From contig NZ_DIIM01000005.1 in the NCBI RefSeq assembly GCF_002420705.1, positions 320,912-384,911 on the forward strand: 64,000 bases of DNA. The letters are read 5' to 3'. The notes under the pieces are model-generated. The model did not search any database. It saw only the letters and a program-made list of their open reading frames with translations, and had not been told where the DNA came from. This DNA comes from Sphingobacterium sp. UBA5670 (lineage in GTDB: Bacteria > Bacteroidota > Bacteroidia > Sphingobacteriales > Sphingobacteriaceae). Each line of letters begins with the position of its first letter. Positions within the stretch are counted from its first letter, which is position 1. Shown here piece by piece: positions 51,514-60,867 of the stretch. The translations under genes and the position numbers were made by a program.

Positions 51514-52200
51514 TTAATAAATTCCTTTTCTAATCTTCCACAGTTTAAGCAGTAGATAGCCAAATAGTGCACCACCGACGTGAGCCAGGTGAGCCACCGA
51601 ATCTCCTGGTCTAGACAAGCTCATATATATTTCGATAAGGATAAATCCACCGATCATATACTTCGCTTTGACTGGTACAGGAATAAACAAAAATTGAAGC
51701 GGTATGTTTGGGAAAAGGTAGGCAAATGCCAATAAAACGCCATAAATGGCTCCCGAGGCTCCCAACATTGGAATAAGATAAGTTAATGCTTCGTTGTTTC
51801 CGGTATTTGCCATGGCAATAAGTTCGCTTCCACTTATGCCGTGGAGTGGTGCGAAGGAACCCGTCGCATTATAAAGCTGTATACCATTTACTGCAGTATA
51901 AAGAAACCAGGCTCCGATCCCCGAAACCAGGTAAAAATTTAAAAAACGTTTCGATCCAAGTACCTGCTCAATCATAGGGCCGAACATGACTAAGGAAAAC
52001 ATATTGAAGAAAATATGGGTAATGTTGTTCTTGTCATGCATAAACATATGTGTGATCACTTGCCAGATTTTAAAATAAGGCGAGTCTGGATAATAGACCG
52101 CAAGATAATCATATGCTACAGGAAAAAGTTGTGATCCAATATAAAATACAATATTGATGATCAATAAATTCTTGATAACAGGTGTTAATTGTGGAAACAT
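51514..52200 (-). CDS. Rhomboid-family intramembrane serine protease
   Basis: A 228-residue rhomboid with six predicted transmembrane helices. The catalytic dyad is visible: Ser149 in LGASGAIYGVLLA and His207 in AHLAHVGGALFGYLL. The N-terminal region has the usual HMFMHDKNNITHIFFNMFSLVMFGPMIEQ segment with the His/Asn pair in helix 2. It cleaves membrane-spanning substrates inside the bilayer; targets are unknown. It sits 12 bp after mutL and before a catalytically degenerate paralogue, in one operon. Confidence 0.92.
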   Translation of the reverse strand: MFPQLTPVIKNLLIINIVFYIGSQLFPVAYDYLAVYYPDSPYFKIWQVITHMFMHDKNNITHIFFNMFSLVMFGPMIEQVLGSKRFLNFYLVSGIGAWFLYTAVNGIQLYNATGSFAPLHGISGSELIAMANTGNNEALTYLIPMLGASGAIYGVLLAFAYLFPNIPLQFLFIPVPVKAKYMIGGFILIEIYMSLSRPGDSVAHLAHVGGALFGYLLLKLWKIRKGIY

Positions 52201-52212
52201 ATATTTTATCTT

Positions 52213-54099
52213 CTAGTTTTTACCAAATTTTTCCGCTAATTCTTGCAATGTAAATGTTACAATTACAGGGTTTCCATAGATGGAGATATTGGGCGAGTGA
52301 CAGGCAAAAAGTCTATCTACAAGCTCTGCCATAGCTGTATTATCCAGTGTAGTACCGGGTTTTATCGCTGCATTGCGGGCTAGGCTCTTCGCTAGATTTT
52401 CCCGCTTAGCGAGCTTATACTCAGACTGATTGTTTTTGTAATCCTCCAATATTTTCTCAATCATCTTTATTTCGTCAAATCCCGTCCCTAAGTCCGCAGG
52501 GATTCCGTCAATAATATAGGAATTTTTTCCAAATTCACGAATTTGAAAGCCCAGGCCATTGATGTCCTCCAGAAGATCCTTCATTAACTCATTATCTGCG
52601 GCATTCAGATCCAACGTCTGTGGAAATAGACTTTGCTGACTCAATCCCTTATGTTGATCCAGCTGTGCAAGAAATTGCTCGAAGAGTATGCGTTCATGTG
52701 CCGATTGCTGATCGATCAGAATAAATCCAGAGTGAATCTGAGAAACAATATATTTGTTATGCAGCTGGAAAAAGAGCTTCGAAGATGATTTATCTTCGAC
52801 TTGAATGACTTGTGGGCCATCGCTACTCAATTCGGATTCCGCATGCAATGGCAGCTGAACAGATTCTTCCTTTTCGACGATTTGATACAAAGAATCCCAA
52901 TTGCTAGGTATGCCACCTGTCTTCTTATTAAGTCCTTCCGCATAGCTTTCTGATCGCGTGTAGCTCGAACTGGACTTCGAGTTGTCTGTATCAAATGGAT
53001 TGAAGTCCGGATTAAAGGTCACTGTTGGAACGATAATTTCATCCAATGCTTTTTTTGTAATCAGATTGGTGAAGCTTGTTTCCTGTTCAAAATCAAGAGA
53101 AGGCATGATATTGTATCGTCCCAATGATCTTTTTACAGCTGAGCGGATAATGGCATAAATGGCCTTATCGTCTTCATACTTAATTTCGGTCTTGGTGGGA
53201 TGTACGTTGATGTCGATGCGTGCAGGATCTATGTCGATAAATAAGACATAGAAAGGAAATGTTTCTGCCTGCAAAATATCCTCATAAGCATTCATAACAG
53301 CGTGGTGCAGGTATGGATCACGTACAAAGCGTTTGTTGACAAAGAAAAACTGTTCTCCCCGAGTTTTCTTTGCAAATTCGGGTTTCCCTACAAAGCCTTC
53401 CACCTTAATGATGGAAGTATCTTCTTCCACAGGGACGAGACGCTGATTGTAATTATTGCCAAAGATATGGACAATACGTTGTTTGAGCGTTTCTGCCGGC
53501 AAATGGTAGATTTCATTTCCGTCACTATGTAAGGTCAGGAAAATTTGCGGATTCGATAAGGCTATACGTTGAAATTCATCAATGATATGACGCATTTCTA
53601 CGGAGTTGCTCTTTAGGAAGTTTCTCCGCGCAGGAATATTGTAAAAAAGATTTTTGACTAAAATATTTGTCCCGGCAGCAACAGCTTCGGGATATTGATT
53701 GACAACTTTTGACCCCTCTATTTCGACAACTGTACCCAGTTCATCTTCGATACGGCGTGTTTTGAGCTCCACCTGGGCAATAGCTGCAATGGAAGCCATC
53801 GCTTCCCCACGGAAACCCATGGTGCGAATAGCAAATAAGTCTTCAGCCTTACGGATTTTTGATGTCGCATGGCGCTCAAAACAAAGGCGGGCATCGGTTA
53901 CGCTCATGCCACAGCCATTGTCAATGACCTGGATCAATGACTTGCCTGCATCTTTCACAATAAGTTTTATTTTGTCAGCTCCAGCATCAATAGCATTCTC
54001 AATCAATTCTTTAATAGCAGACGCTGGTCGCTGCACCACTTCTCCCGCCGCAATCTGATTAGCAACATTATCTGGAAGTAATTGAATAATATCCGACAT
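52213..54099 (-). CDS. mutL: DNA mismatch repair protein MutL
   Basis: A 628-residue mismatch-repair ATPase. N-terminal GHKL ATPase motifs: NQIAAGEVVQRPASAIKELIENAIDAGA, DNGCGM, ATSKI and GFRGEAMASI. A linker (about 360-445) precedes the C-terminal dimerisation domain. There the endonuclease motif reads DQQSAHERILFE (about 463-474), with Gln for the metal-binding His, and the CPHGRP equivalent reads SIYGNP (about 606-611), so nuclease activity is doubtful. The ATG at 54099 is chosen because a promoter -7 box lies at 54106-54113. It heads an operon with two rhomboids and an EEP protein. Confidence 0.95.
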   Translation of the reverse strand: MSDIIQLLPDNVANQIAAGEVVQRPASAIKELIENAIDAGADKIKLIVKDAGKSLIQVIDNGCGMSVTDARLCFERHATSKIRKAEDLFAIRTMGFRGEAMASIAAIAQVELKTRRIEDELGTVVEIEGSKVVNQYPEAVAAGTNILVKNLFYNIPARRNFLKSNSVEMRHIIDEFQRIALSNPQIFLTLHSDGNEIYHLPAETLKQRIVHIFGNNYNQRLVPVEEDTSIIKVEGFVGKPEFAKKTRGEQFFFVNKRFVRDPYLHHAVMNAYEDILQAETFPFYVLFIDIDPARIDINVHPTKTEIKYEDDKAIYAIIRSAVKRSLGRYNIMPSLDFEQETSFTNLITKKALDEIIVPTVTFNPDFNPFDTDNSKSSSSYTRSESYAEGLNKKTGGIPSNWDSLYQIVEKEESVQLPLHAESELSSDGPQVIQVEDKSSSKLFFQLHNKYIVSQIHSGFILIDQQSAHERILFEQFLAQLDQHKGLSQQSLFPQTLDLNAADNELMKDLLEDINGLGFQIREFGKNSYIIDGIPADLGTGFDEIKMIEKILEDYKNNQSEYKLAKRENLAKSLARNAAIKPGTTLDNTAMAELVDRLFACHSPNISIYGNPVIVTFTLQELAEKFGKN

Positions 54100-54105
54100 A
54101 TAATA

Positions 54106-54113
54106 CAAAGTTA
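54106..54113 (-). promoter_or_regulatory. Promoter -7 box of the mutL operon
   Basis: Minus-strand TAACTTTG followed by TATTAT and the mutL ATG. The transcript would be leaderless or nearly so. Confidence 0.55.
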
Positions 54114-54446
54114 CGAAATATCCATATTTACAGCGTATAAACACTGATGAAAATCAATTGGGTATTCCACATGTTCTTTAAAAAACAAAAGTCCGTAAGC
54201 GTTCATTTATACAAATGAAAATGGGGACAGCAACGACGAATTGTTTACAGCCCAAAAGGACCTATAAACCTATTTAGTCATTAAATATGCCGCTATCCAT
54301 TGGACGTCAAAGTCAGTGTGCGTTGTCTAACAGCTGTGTAAAAACACAACTGATAGAGCTGGAAAAATATTCCCTTTGCAATAACCGAGCCACCCTACGA
54401 ACAGCAGCTGCAAACAGCATAATTCGCCGCTGCTGTTTCGTTGATA
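54114..54446. other. Non-coding region between mutL and uvrA
   Basis: No convincing gene; a 69-codon plus-strand ORF here has no domain. Features seen are an imperfect hairpin with CAG/TGTGT arms near 54330-54352 and, next to the uvrA stop, a stem with arms AACAGCAGC and GCTGCTGTT (54410-54437) that lacks a T tract on the uvrA side. Confidence 0.4.
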
Positions 54447-57287
54447 TTACATTTCCAATTTTAAGAAACGTGCCGTTTCGCTTTTGTTATTTTTAATTAA
54501 GTTCTCAGGTGTTCCCTCAAACAGGACTTGACCACCCTCTTTGCCACCTTCTGGACCGATATCAATGACCCAATCTGCCGATTTAACGACATCAAGATTG
54601 TGTTCAATGATCAGTACTGTATTTCCTCGGTCAACGAGACGATTGATAACCCCCATAAGGACATTGACATCTTCAAAGTGAAGACCTGTAGTCGGTTCGT
54701 CAAGGATATAAAATGTATTTCCAGTATCTTTTTTAGAAAGCTCCGTGGCCAATTTTACCCGCTGTGCCTCACCTCCCGATAAAGTTGTCGAGGACTGACC
54801 TAAGGTAATATAGCCCAAGCCGACATCTTGAAGTGTTTTGATCTTTCGGTAGATACTTGGTACGTTTTCGAAGAAGCCCACAGCATCGTTGATGCTCATA
54901 TCGAGTACATCAGAGATGGATTTTCCTTTATAACGCACCTCTAAAGTTTCTCGGTTGTAGCGTTTTCCGTGGCATGTTTCACAAGGAACCTGTACATCGG
55001 GTAGGAAATTCATTTCAATGACTTTCAATCCGGCTCCCTGGCAGGTTTCACAACGTCCGCCTTTGACATTAAAGGAGAATCGTCCAGGTTTATATCCTCT
55101 GATTTTCGCCTCTGGCAATTGAACAAACAAGGTTCTGATATCTGAAAATACACCAGTATAGGTCGATGGATTGGATCGCGGTGTACGTCCGATAGGACTT
55201 TGGTCAATTTCGATGACTTTGTCTATATGCTCTAAGCCCTCTATTTTTTTGAAAGGAAGAGGAGTTGCTTTGGCCCTGAAAAAATGTTTATTTAAAATCG
55301 GATATAAAGTACCCGTGATTAAGCTGGATTTGCCCGAGCCCGAAACACCGGATACGACAATGAGTTTCCCCAAAGGAAAGGAGACCGACAGATTCTTTAA
55401 GTTATGTCCGGTCGCGCCATGTAATGATAATGTTTTTCCATTGCCCTTACGGCGTTTTTCTGGGATCTTAACCTCTTTAGTCCCGTTAAGGTAAGCTGCT
55501 GTCAAAGAGTCTGATTTGAGGATTTCTTGTGGAGTACCTTCCGCAACCACCGTGCCGCCATGAACTCCTGCCGCAGGCCCCATATCAATAACATGGTCGG
55601 CATGTAGGATCATGTCTTTATCATGTTCTACAACAAGTACCGAATTGCCAATATCACGTAGATTTTTGAGCGCATTGATCAACCGTTCATTGTCACGTTG
55701 ATGAAGTCCGATACTCGGCTCATCAAGAATGTAAAGTACATTGACCAGCTGCGAGCCAATCTGTGTCGCCAGACGGATCCGTTGCGCCTCCCCGCCGGAA
55801 AGTGTTTTAGCGGTACGATCCAAGGTGAGGTAATTTAAGCCTACATCCAGCAAGAAGCCTAAACGTGCACGGATTTCCTTTAAGATCTCTGTTGCAATAA
55901 CAAGTTGGCGTTCATCAAGTTTGCTTTCTACCTGATCAAACCATTCTTTGATGGATGTAATATCCATCGTAGAGAGTTCATGGATGTTTTTATCGGCAAT
56001 TTTAAAATGTAAAGACTCTTTCTTCAAACGAGCGCCTGCACAGGTCGGACAGGTGACTTTCGTCCTAAAATCATCCAAAGAAGGGGCTTCATCCGATGAT
56101 TTTCCAGAAAACTCTTCCAGCATCTTAAAGATACCTTCAAATTCAACACGATATTCACGTGTACCATAACTTCCATACGATACAGTGACAACGATAGGCT
56201 CTTCTTTATTCCCGAATAAAAGCTGATCAATTTGTTCTTCATTGAGTTTTTCAAGCGGCGTTGTAATGGTAAAATCCAATTTTTTTGCGACAGCTTTCAA
56301 GACTTCCGAAGTCCAGTTTTCGCGCGTAGGCCCTAGGGGCGCTAATCCACCTTTTTGAATACTGAGTTTTTTGTCTGGAATAACCGCACTCTTATCAATT
56401 TCAAAAATATAGCCTAAACCATCACATGTGGGGCAAGCGCCATATGGCGAGTTAAAGGAGAAGGTATTAGGTTGTGGTTCGTCATAAGAAATACCTGATT
56501 CGGCGTCCATAAGATAACGGCTATAGAATTGCTCCTGATTATCCTTTGTAGACACTTTTATAATACCTTTGGCTGTTTTCATCGCCTGCATAACCGAAGT
56601 CTGTAGGCGCTTTTTATCTTCACGCTCTACTTTCAAACGATCCACTACGATTTCGATATCGTGTATTTTGTAGCGATCTACCTGCATTTTTGGAACAAGA
56701 TCCAATATCTCTCCATCCACGCGTACTTTCACATAACCTTGCTTGCGGATTTGTTCAAATAATTCACGGTAGTGGCCTTTACGCCCTTTAACCACCGGGG
56801 CCAAAATATTTAAAGCCTGCCCCTCGAATTCAGTCAAAATACGTTCGATAACCTGATCGTCCGACATGCGTTCCATTTTTTTTCCAGTCACATAAGAGAA
56901 CGCTTCTCCAGCTCGGGCAAACAATAGACGCATAAAGTCATAGACCTCAGTAATTGTTCCAACCGTAGATCGGGGATTTTTGCTTGTTGTTTTCTGCTCA
57001 ATGGAAATCACTGGACTTAATCCCGATATCTTGTCAACATCCGGACGTTCCATTCCACCCAAAAATTGACGGCTGTAGGCACTGAATGTTTCCATATAGC
57101 GACGCTGTCCCTCGGCATAAATAGTGTCAAAAGCCAAAGAAGACTTTCCGCTACCACTCAGACCTGTGATAACAACCAACTCATTTCTAGGAAAAGAAAC
57201 ATCTATATTTTTTAGATTATGCGCGCGCGCTCCAAATACCTGAACTTCACTTTGTTCGCCCAAATCTGGGCTTTTTTTTACTGCCAT
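54447..57287 (-). CDS. uvrA: Excinuclease ABC subunit A
   Basis: A 946-residue nucleotide excision repair ATPase. It has two ABC modules: Walker A GLSGSGKSS near residue 45 and GVSGSGKSS near 645, signature LSGGEAQRIRLA near 495 and LSGGEAQRVKLA near 840. Zinc-finger Cys pairs appear in GACPTCDGLGY, VTCPTCAGARL and CETCQGAGLKVIEM with CETCHGKRY. UvrA with UvrB locates bulky DNA lesions. The start is preceded by AAGGAG, 5 nt before the ATG, an unusually clear Shine-Dalgarno for this genome. uvrB is not in this window. Confidence 0.97.
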   Translation of the reverse strand: MAVKKSPDLGEQSEVQVFGARAHNLKNIDVSFPRNELVVITGLSGSGKSSLAFDTIYAEGQRRYMETFSAYSRQFLGGMERPDVDKISGLSPVISIEQKTTSKNPRSTVGTITEVYDFMRLLFARAGEAFSYVTGKKMERMSDDQVIERILTEFEGQALNILAPVVKGRKGHYRELFEQIRKQGYVKVRVDGEILDLVPKMQVDRYKIHDIEIVVDRLKVEREDKKRLQTSVMQAMKTAKGIIKVSTKDNQEQFYSRYLMDAESGISYDEPQPNTFSFNSPYGACPTCDGLGYIFEIDKSAVIPDKKLSIQKGGLAPLGPTRENWTSEVLKAVAKKLDFTITTPLEKLNEEQIDQLLFGNKEEPIVVTVSYGSYGTREYRVEFEGIFKMLEEFSGKSSDEAPSLDDFRTKVTCPTCAGARLKKESLHFKIADKNIHELSTMDITSIKEWFDQVESKLDERQLVIATEILKEIRARLGFLLDVGLNYLTLDRTAKTLSGGEAQRIRLATQIGSQLVNVLYILDEPSIGLHQRDNERLINALKNLRDIGNSVLVVEHDKDMILHADHVIDMGPAAGVHGGTVVAEGTPQEILKSDSLTAAYLNGTKEVKIPEKRRKGNGKTLSLHGATGHNLKNLSVSFPLGKLIVVSGVSGSGKSSLITGTLYPILNKHFFRAKATPLPFKKIEGLEHIDKVIEIDQSPIGRTPRSNPSTYTGVFSDIRTLFVQLPEAKIRGYKPGRFSFNVKGGRCETCQGAGLKVIEMNFLPDVQVPCETCHGKRYNRETLEVRYKGKSISDVLDMSINDAVGFFENVPSIYRKIKTLQDVGLGYITLGQSSTTLSGGEAQRVKLATELSKKDTGNTFYILDEPTTGLHFEDVNVLMGVINRLVDRGNTVLIIEHNLDVVKSADWVIDIGPEGGKEGGQVLFEGTPENLIKNNKSETARFLKLEM

Positions 57288-57443
57288 GAAAACTCCTTAA
57301 AGTCCCTGTTAAGGGATAAAATGCAAAACATGCAAAATTACAGATTTTAAAGGAATTATGCGAGCCAATCTGACTTTTGGAATAAAATGTGATATACAAG
57401 TGATTTAAAAAAATAATGTACCTTGCAACGTAAATCTAAATTT

Positions 57444-58499
57444 ATGCGAAAATACGACGTCAGCAAACAAGAGAAACAATCGATCGAAGATATTGTCCGA
57501 TTTTGGAAGAAAGAAAATCTATTGGATGAACAGAAAGCGGACGAATTGATGGAGAGTTTGGACGTGAAAAGTTTTGATTGGGGACAGTTGGCGAGATATG
57601 CCTTTTGGATTGCACTAGCTTCTTTGGTATTTGCTGTTTTTTCGCTGTTTACAGATGCATCATTTCTAGCATTTGTAGATACACTCTACGAAGCACCCAA
57701 TATCCTGTTCTGTTTCTTTTTTGCAGCTGTAGCCGTGTTATTCTATACGTTGGGCTTTCGATATAAGAAACGATATCCTTATAAAAATCTATCTACCGAG
57801 ACCATGATGCTGATTGGGGTTTTCGGAACAGCTGCTTGTATCGGATTTATGGGCAAAGTATTGGATAAAGATACGATGCACTATTCCTTGTTATTTTTAC
57901 TCTCCGTGGCGATTTATGGCTTTCTTGCCGTTAAGCTTGACAGTAAACTGATTTGGACCTTTATGCTTTTGGCTTTGGGTGTATGGTTTGCGACCGAGAC
58001 AGCCTACCATAGCAATTGGGGGTTTAAGTTTTGGGGAATAAATTACCCACTTCGTTTTACCATCTTTGGGGCACTGATAACCGCTTTGGCCGTTTGGGGT
58101 CAACCGAGGTTCGATCGCCTGAAAATCTTTCAGCCGATCAGTTATATTGTGGGATTGATCTATCTGATGGTATCCTTGTGGACATTGTCCATTTTCGGAA
58201 ATTATGCCGATTTCTATGAGTGGACGACCGTACGCCAATACCATATGTTCTACTGGGGTATCTTATCCACCGCGGTCTCTGTATTTCTGGTTGTATACGG
58301 TCTAAAAGCCAAGGATAATGTGAGCCGAGAAGTGGGATTTGTCTTTTTAGTGCTCAATATCTACACCCGTTATGTGGAGTATCTCTGGGATAATATCAAT
58401 AGAGCTGTATTCTTTTTGATTCTTGCAGTCTCTTTTTGGTTTGTGGGTCGCTGGGCAGAGAAATTATGGAACAAGCGGAAAGAAGAGATTGCAGGATGA
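57444..58499 (+). CDS. DUF2157-like membrane protein
   Basis: A 351-residue protein with a ~50-residue cytoplasmic N-terminus (RKYDVSKQEKQSIEDIVRFWKKENLLDEQKADELMESL) followed by about nine hydrophobic segments, ending IAEKLWNKRKEE-like basic text. The overall layout matches the DUF2157 group of predicted membrane proteins; no catalytic motif is visible and function is unknown. The ATG at 57444 was chosen over a TTG seven codons upstream. It converges with the response-regulator gene only 3 bp away, with no terminator between them. Confidence 0.8.
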   Translation: MRKYDVSKQEKQSIEDIVRFWKKENLLDEQKADELMESLDVKSFDWGQLARYAFWIALASLVFAVFSLFTDASFLAFVDTLYEAPNILFCFFFAAVAVLFYTLGFRYKKRYPYKNLSTETMMLIGVFGTAACIGFMGKVLDKDTMHYSLLFLLSVAIYGFLAVKLDSKLIWTFMLLALGVWFATETAYHSNWGFKFWGINYPLRFTIFGALITALAVWGQPRFDRLKIFQPISYIVGLIYLMVSLWTLSIFGNYADFYEWTTVRQYHMFYWGILSTAVSVFLVVYGLKAKDNVSREVGFVFLVLNIYTRYVEYLWDNINRAVFFLILAVSFWFVGRWAEKLWNKRKEEIAG

Positions 58500-58502
58500 T
58501 CC

Positions 58503-59177
58503 TTAAAATTGAACAGTAAATCCGACACCTCTATTTGAGCTGATGCTCAGGTTAGGATCCAAGCTTAGGTATTTTCGGATTCGGGTAATAAAGACATCCA
58601 TACTCCTTCCCGTAAAGAAATCCACATTTCCCCATACCTTTTCAAGAATTTCTTCACGCGTAACGAGCTGGCCGTTATGCTGCCACAGAAATAGAAGGAG
58701 CTGTGTTTCACGTTCGGTGAGCTTGTATTGTTCCGAAGTGTGGCTTAATAATAGCTGTTCAGGATGGAATAAATACGTGCCGATGACGATCGATTTTGGA
58801 GAGCTACTTTTCTGATTCCGTTTTAATATATTCTGTATGCGAAGTAATAGTTCTTCAGGATCGCAAGGTTTAGTGACATAATCATCTGCACCGATTTTTA
58901 GTCCCGTAAGCTTGTCGATTTTTTGCTCTTTAGCTGTTAAAAAGATAAATGGTAATGCGGGATACAGGGCATTGATTTCTTTGGCCAGACTAAAACCGCT
59001 GATTTGAGGAAGCATAACATCCAGTATTACTAGATCGTAATCGGCTAGCTGCTGATAATTTTCTGTAAGATCCTTAGGCTGCGCTATCCAGTCTATGGCA
59101 AATTTGGATAGCTCAAGGTATTGCTTGAGCATAAAACCAAAATCAGAGTCATCTTCTACCAGTAATAATTTGTTCAT
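58503..59177 (-). CDS. OmpR/PhoB-family response regulator
   Basis: A 224-residue DNA-binding response regulator. Receiver domain: acidic pair Glu8-Asp9-Asp10, phosphoacceptor Asp53 in VILDVMLP, Thr81 and Lys103 in DDYVTKPCDPEELL. The C-terminal winged helix (about 130-224, KLTERETQLLLFLWQHNGQLVTREEIL, RSMDVFITRIRKYL) is of the OmpR/PhoB class, which binds tandem direct repeats. Its kinase lies 121 bp upstream on the same strand, and an 11-bp-periodic TTAAC array beyond the kinase gene is a plausible binding site. Confidence 0.94.
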   Translation of the reverse strand: MNKLLLVEDDSDFGFMLKQYLELSKFAIDWIAQPKDLTENYQQLADYDLVILDVMLPQISGFSLAKEINALYPALPFIFLTAKEQKIDKLTGLKIGADDYVTKPCDPEELLLRIQNILKRNQKSSSPKSIVIGTYLFHPEQLLLSHTSEQYKLTERETQLLLFLWQHNGQLVTREEILEKVWGNVDFFTGRSMDVFITRIRKYLSLDPNLSISSNRGVGFTVQF

Positions 59178-59298
59178 TTTTTTATATTCAGTCGTTAATA
59201 TAAACTAATAGTCTACGGCTACTATGTTCGGCTTTGTCGTGGATCCTAATTCCTATTTCTTTTCGGCAGCTCATTTCTCTTGCTGATATTACAATACC

Positions 59299-60633
59299 TC
59301 ATGACGGAATAGCAACGAGCGGCAATTGAATTTTAAACGTAGTCCCCACACCAAGCTTACTGGTCACTGTAAGCTGTCCCTGATAACGATTCACGATTTT
59401 TTTAACAAGGAAAAGTCCGATTCCCAAGCCTTTGGTATCATGAACATTGTTTTTTTGGATGCGGTAAAACTTGTCAAAAATATAAGGTAGTTCTAGCTCT
59501 TCCATGCCATCACCATTGTCTTGTATGTAAATAGAAAGTTTGTTTTTCTGTTCCTCGAAATGAATATTAAGCCAAGTTGCACCATGTTTTACGGCGTTGC
59601 TCATCAGGTTCTGAAATAATGTTGTTGCATCATTGGGGTTCAGGCACAATTTGTTCTCGGGGCAAGGGCCGATTTGAAATGCGGTGGTCGGATTGGTCAA
59701 CTTAAAGTCTTCGAAAATAGCTTGTAGTTCCGTGCTGGTAATAAGACGCTGATCAGTTGTTTGAAGGTTTTCGTTTAGTGGATTGAGGGTTTGTTCGAGA
59801 CGGTTTACCTGACGTTCAATGACCGTTATGATATTTTCGTCTGTTGATTTTCGAAGTGTTTTAGCTGCAATCTTCAAGGTCGCGATGGGCGTTTTTAGCT
59901 CATGTGAAATATTGTCAACGACATCGTGTAGCACGCTGATCTGCTTTTGCTGTTTTCTGAGATTCTGAATGGTTCCATAAAAAAGCCAAAGAAAAGCGAC
60001 CAGAATAAAAAGCGTGCTCAACAGAAGCGAAGTGAGTTCTTTGAATAATATCCAATTCAGATTCGTCACCTCAAAGGATGTCTTCCTATGTACAAAAAAA
60101 GTGTATAAGACTTCTTTGCTTTGGATGCTGTTTTCGATTTTCTGTGTTTCTGTTTTTTCTGTTATCCACTCGCTTGAGGAAAGTTCAACGGGCTGCCGAA
60201 AAGTTCCAAGCGTTGTGTAGACGGTAATGGGGCCCTCTGCGATCTGTTTTTCTAAGCTCTTAAAATAGATGCCCAAAATTTCCTTTTTCAGGATGACATT
60301 CATTCCAAGTGGCTGAAATAGACTGTTGACATATTGCGTTAGTTTCTGGGATGTTTTATGTGCATTCGCACTGTAAAGTCCTTTCAGTTCTTCCGCCGTT
60401 ATCTCTTTTTTAACCAATTTGATATAATAGTCTCTGGCAATGTCCTTACTCATTAAATCATCATCAAAAAGCTTGTCATTATCGTGAAGCTTACTTAGCT
60501 TATTTTTCACGGTGGCAAAAATATCACGCTGTTTGAGTTGATAGGTATTGTACAATTGATAACCCTGTATGCCGATAAGTACGGCAAAAAACAACGTAAA
60601 GAGAACGATATAATTTTTGGGCTTCAATTCCAT
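59299..60633 (-). CDS. Sensor histidine kinase
   Basis: A 444-residue inner-membrane kinase. Transmembrane helices lie near 8-26 and 199-220 with a ~170-residue periplasmic sensor between them. The dimerisation domain carries the phospho-His in DNISHELKTPIATLKIAAKTL (His244), and the catalytic domain has the N box NLMSNAVKHGATW, DNGDGMEEL and the GLGIGLFLVKKI G boxes. The periplasmic sensor is not recognised. It pairs with the downstream OmpR-type regulator. The ATG at 60633 lies only three bases from a TATATTTG box. Confidence 0.93.
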   Translation of the reverse strand: MELKPKNYIVLFTLFFAVLIGIQGYQLYNTYQLKQRDIFATVKNKLSKLHDNDKLFDDDLMSKDIARDYYIKLVKKEITAEELKGLYSANAHKTSQKLTQYVNSLFQPLGMNVILKKEILGIYFKSLEKQIAEGPITVYTTLGTFRQPVELSSSEWITEKTETQKIENSIQSKEVLYTFFVHRKTSFEVTNLNWILFKELTSLLLSTLFILVAFLWLFYGTIQNLRKQQKQISVLHDVVDNISHELKTPIATLKIAAKTLRKSTDENIITVIERQVNRLEQTLNPLNENLQTTDQRLITSTELQAIFEDFKLTNPTTAFQIGPCPENKLCLNPNDATTLFQNLMSNAVKHGATWLNIHFEEQKNKLSIYIQDNGDGMEELELPYIFDKFYRIQKNNVHDTKGLGIGLFLVKKIVNRYQGQLTVTSKLGVGTTFKIQLPLVAIPS

Positions 60634-60670
60634 ACACAAATATAACTGCTGGGGACCAAGATAATATACC

Positions 60671-60717
60671 TTAACTCTGTATTAACCCTTTATTAACCAT
60701 CATTTGCCGCAATGATG
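60671..60717. promoter_or_regulatory. TTAAC direct-repeat array with adjacent inverted repeat
   Basis: TTAAC occurs at 60671, 60682 and 60693, an exact 11-bp period, matching tandem half-sites used by OmpR/PhoB-type regulators. It is followed at once by an inverted repeat with arms CATCATT and AATGATG (60698-60717). It lies between the kinase gene and the divergent barrel gene. Confidence 0.6.
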
Positions 60718-60867
60718 AACACCTTTGGAACATTAAATAGTTCATGTGGAATAGCTGCGATAGCCAGACACGGATGGCGATATACATTCATATCGGCAAA
60801 AAAGTACATCTGACAGGCACGATGATCGCGATATGCCGTGCAGTGTTAAAAATTAATTATCTTAGAG

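Noticed and set aside
54287..54496. 69-codon plus-strand ORF between mutL and uvrA
   Set aside because: Runs into uvrA antisense and has no domain or initiation signal.
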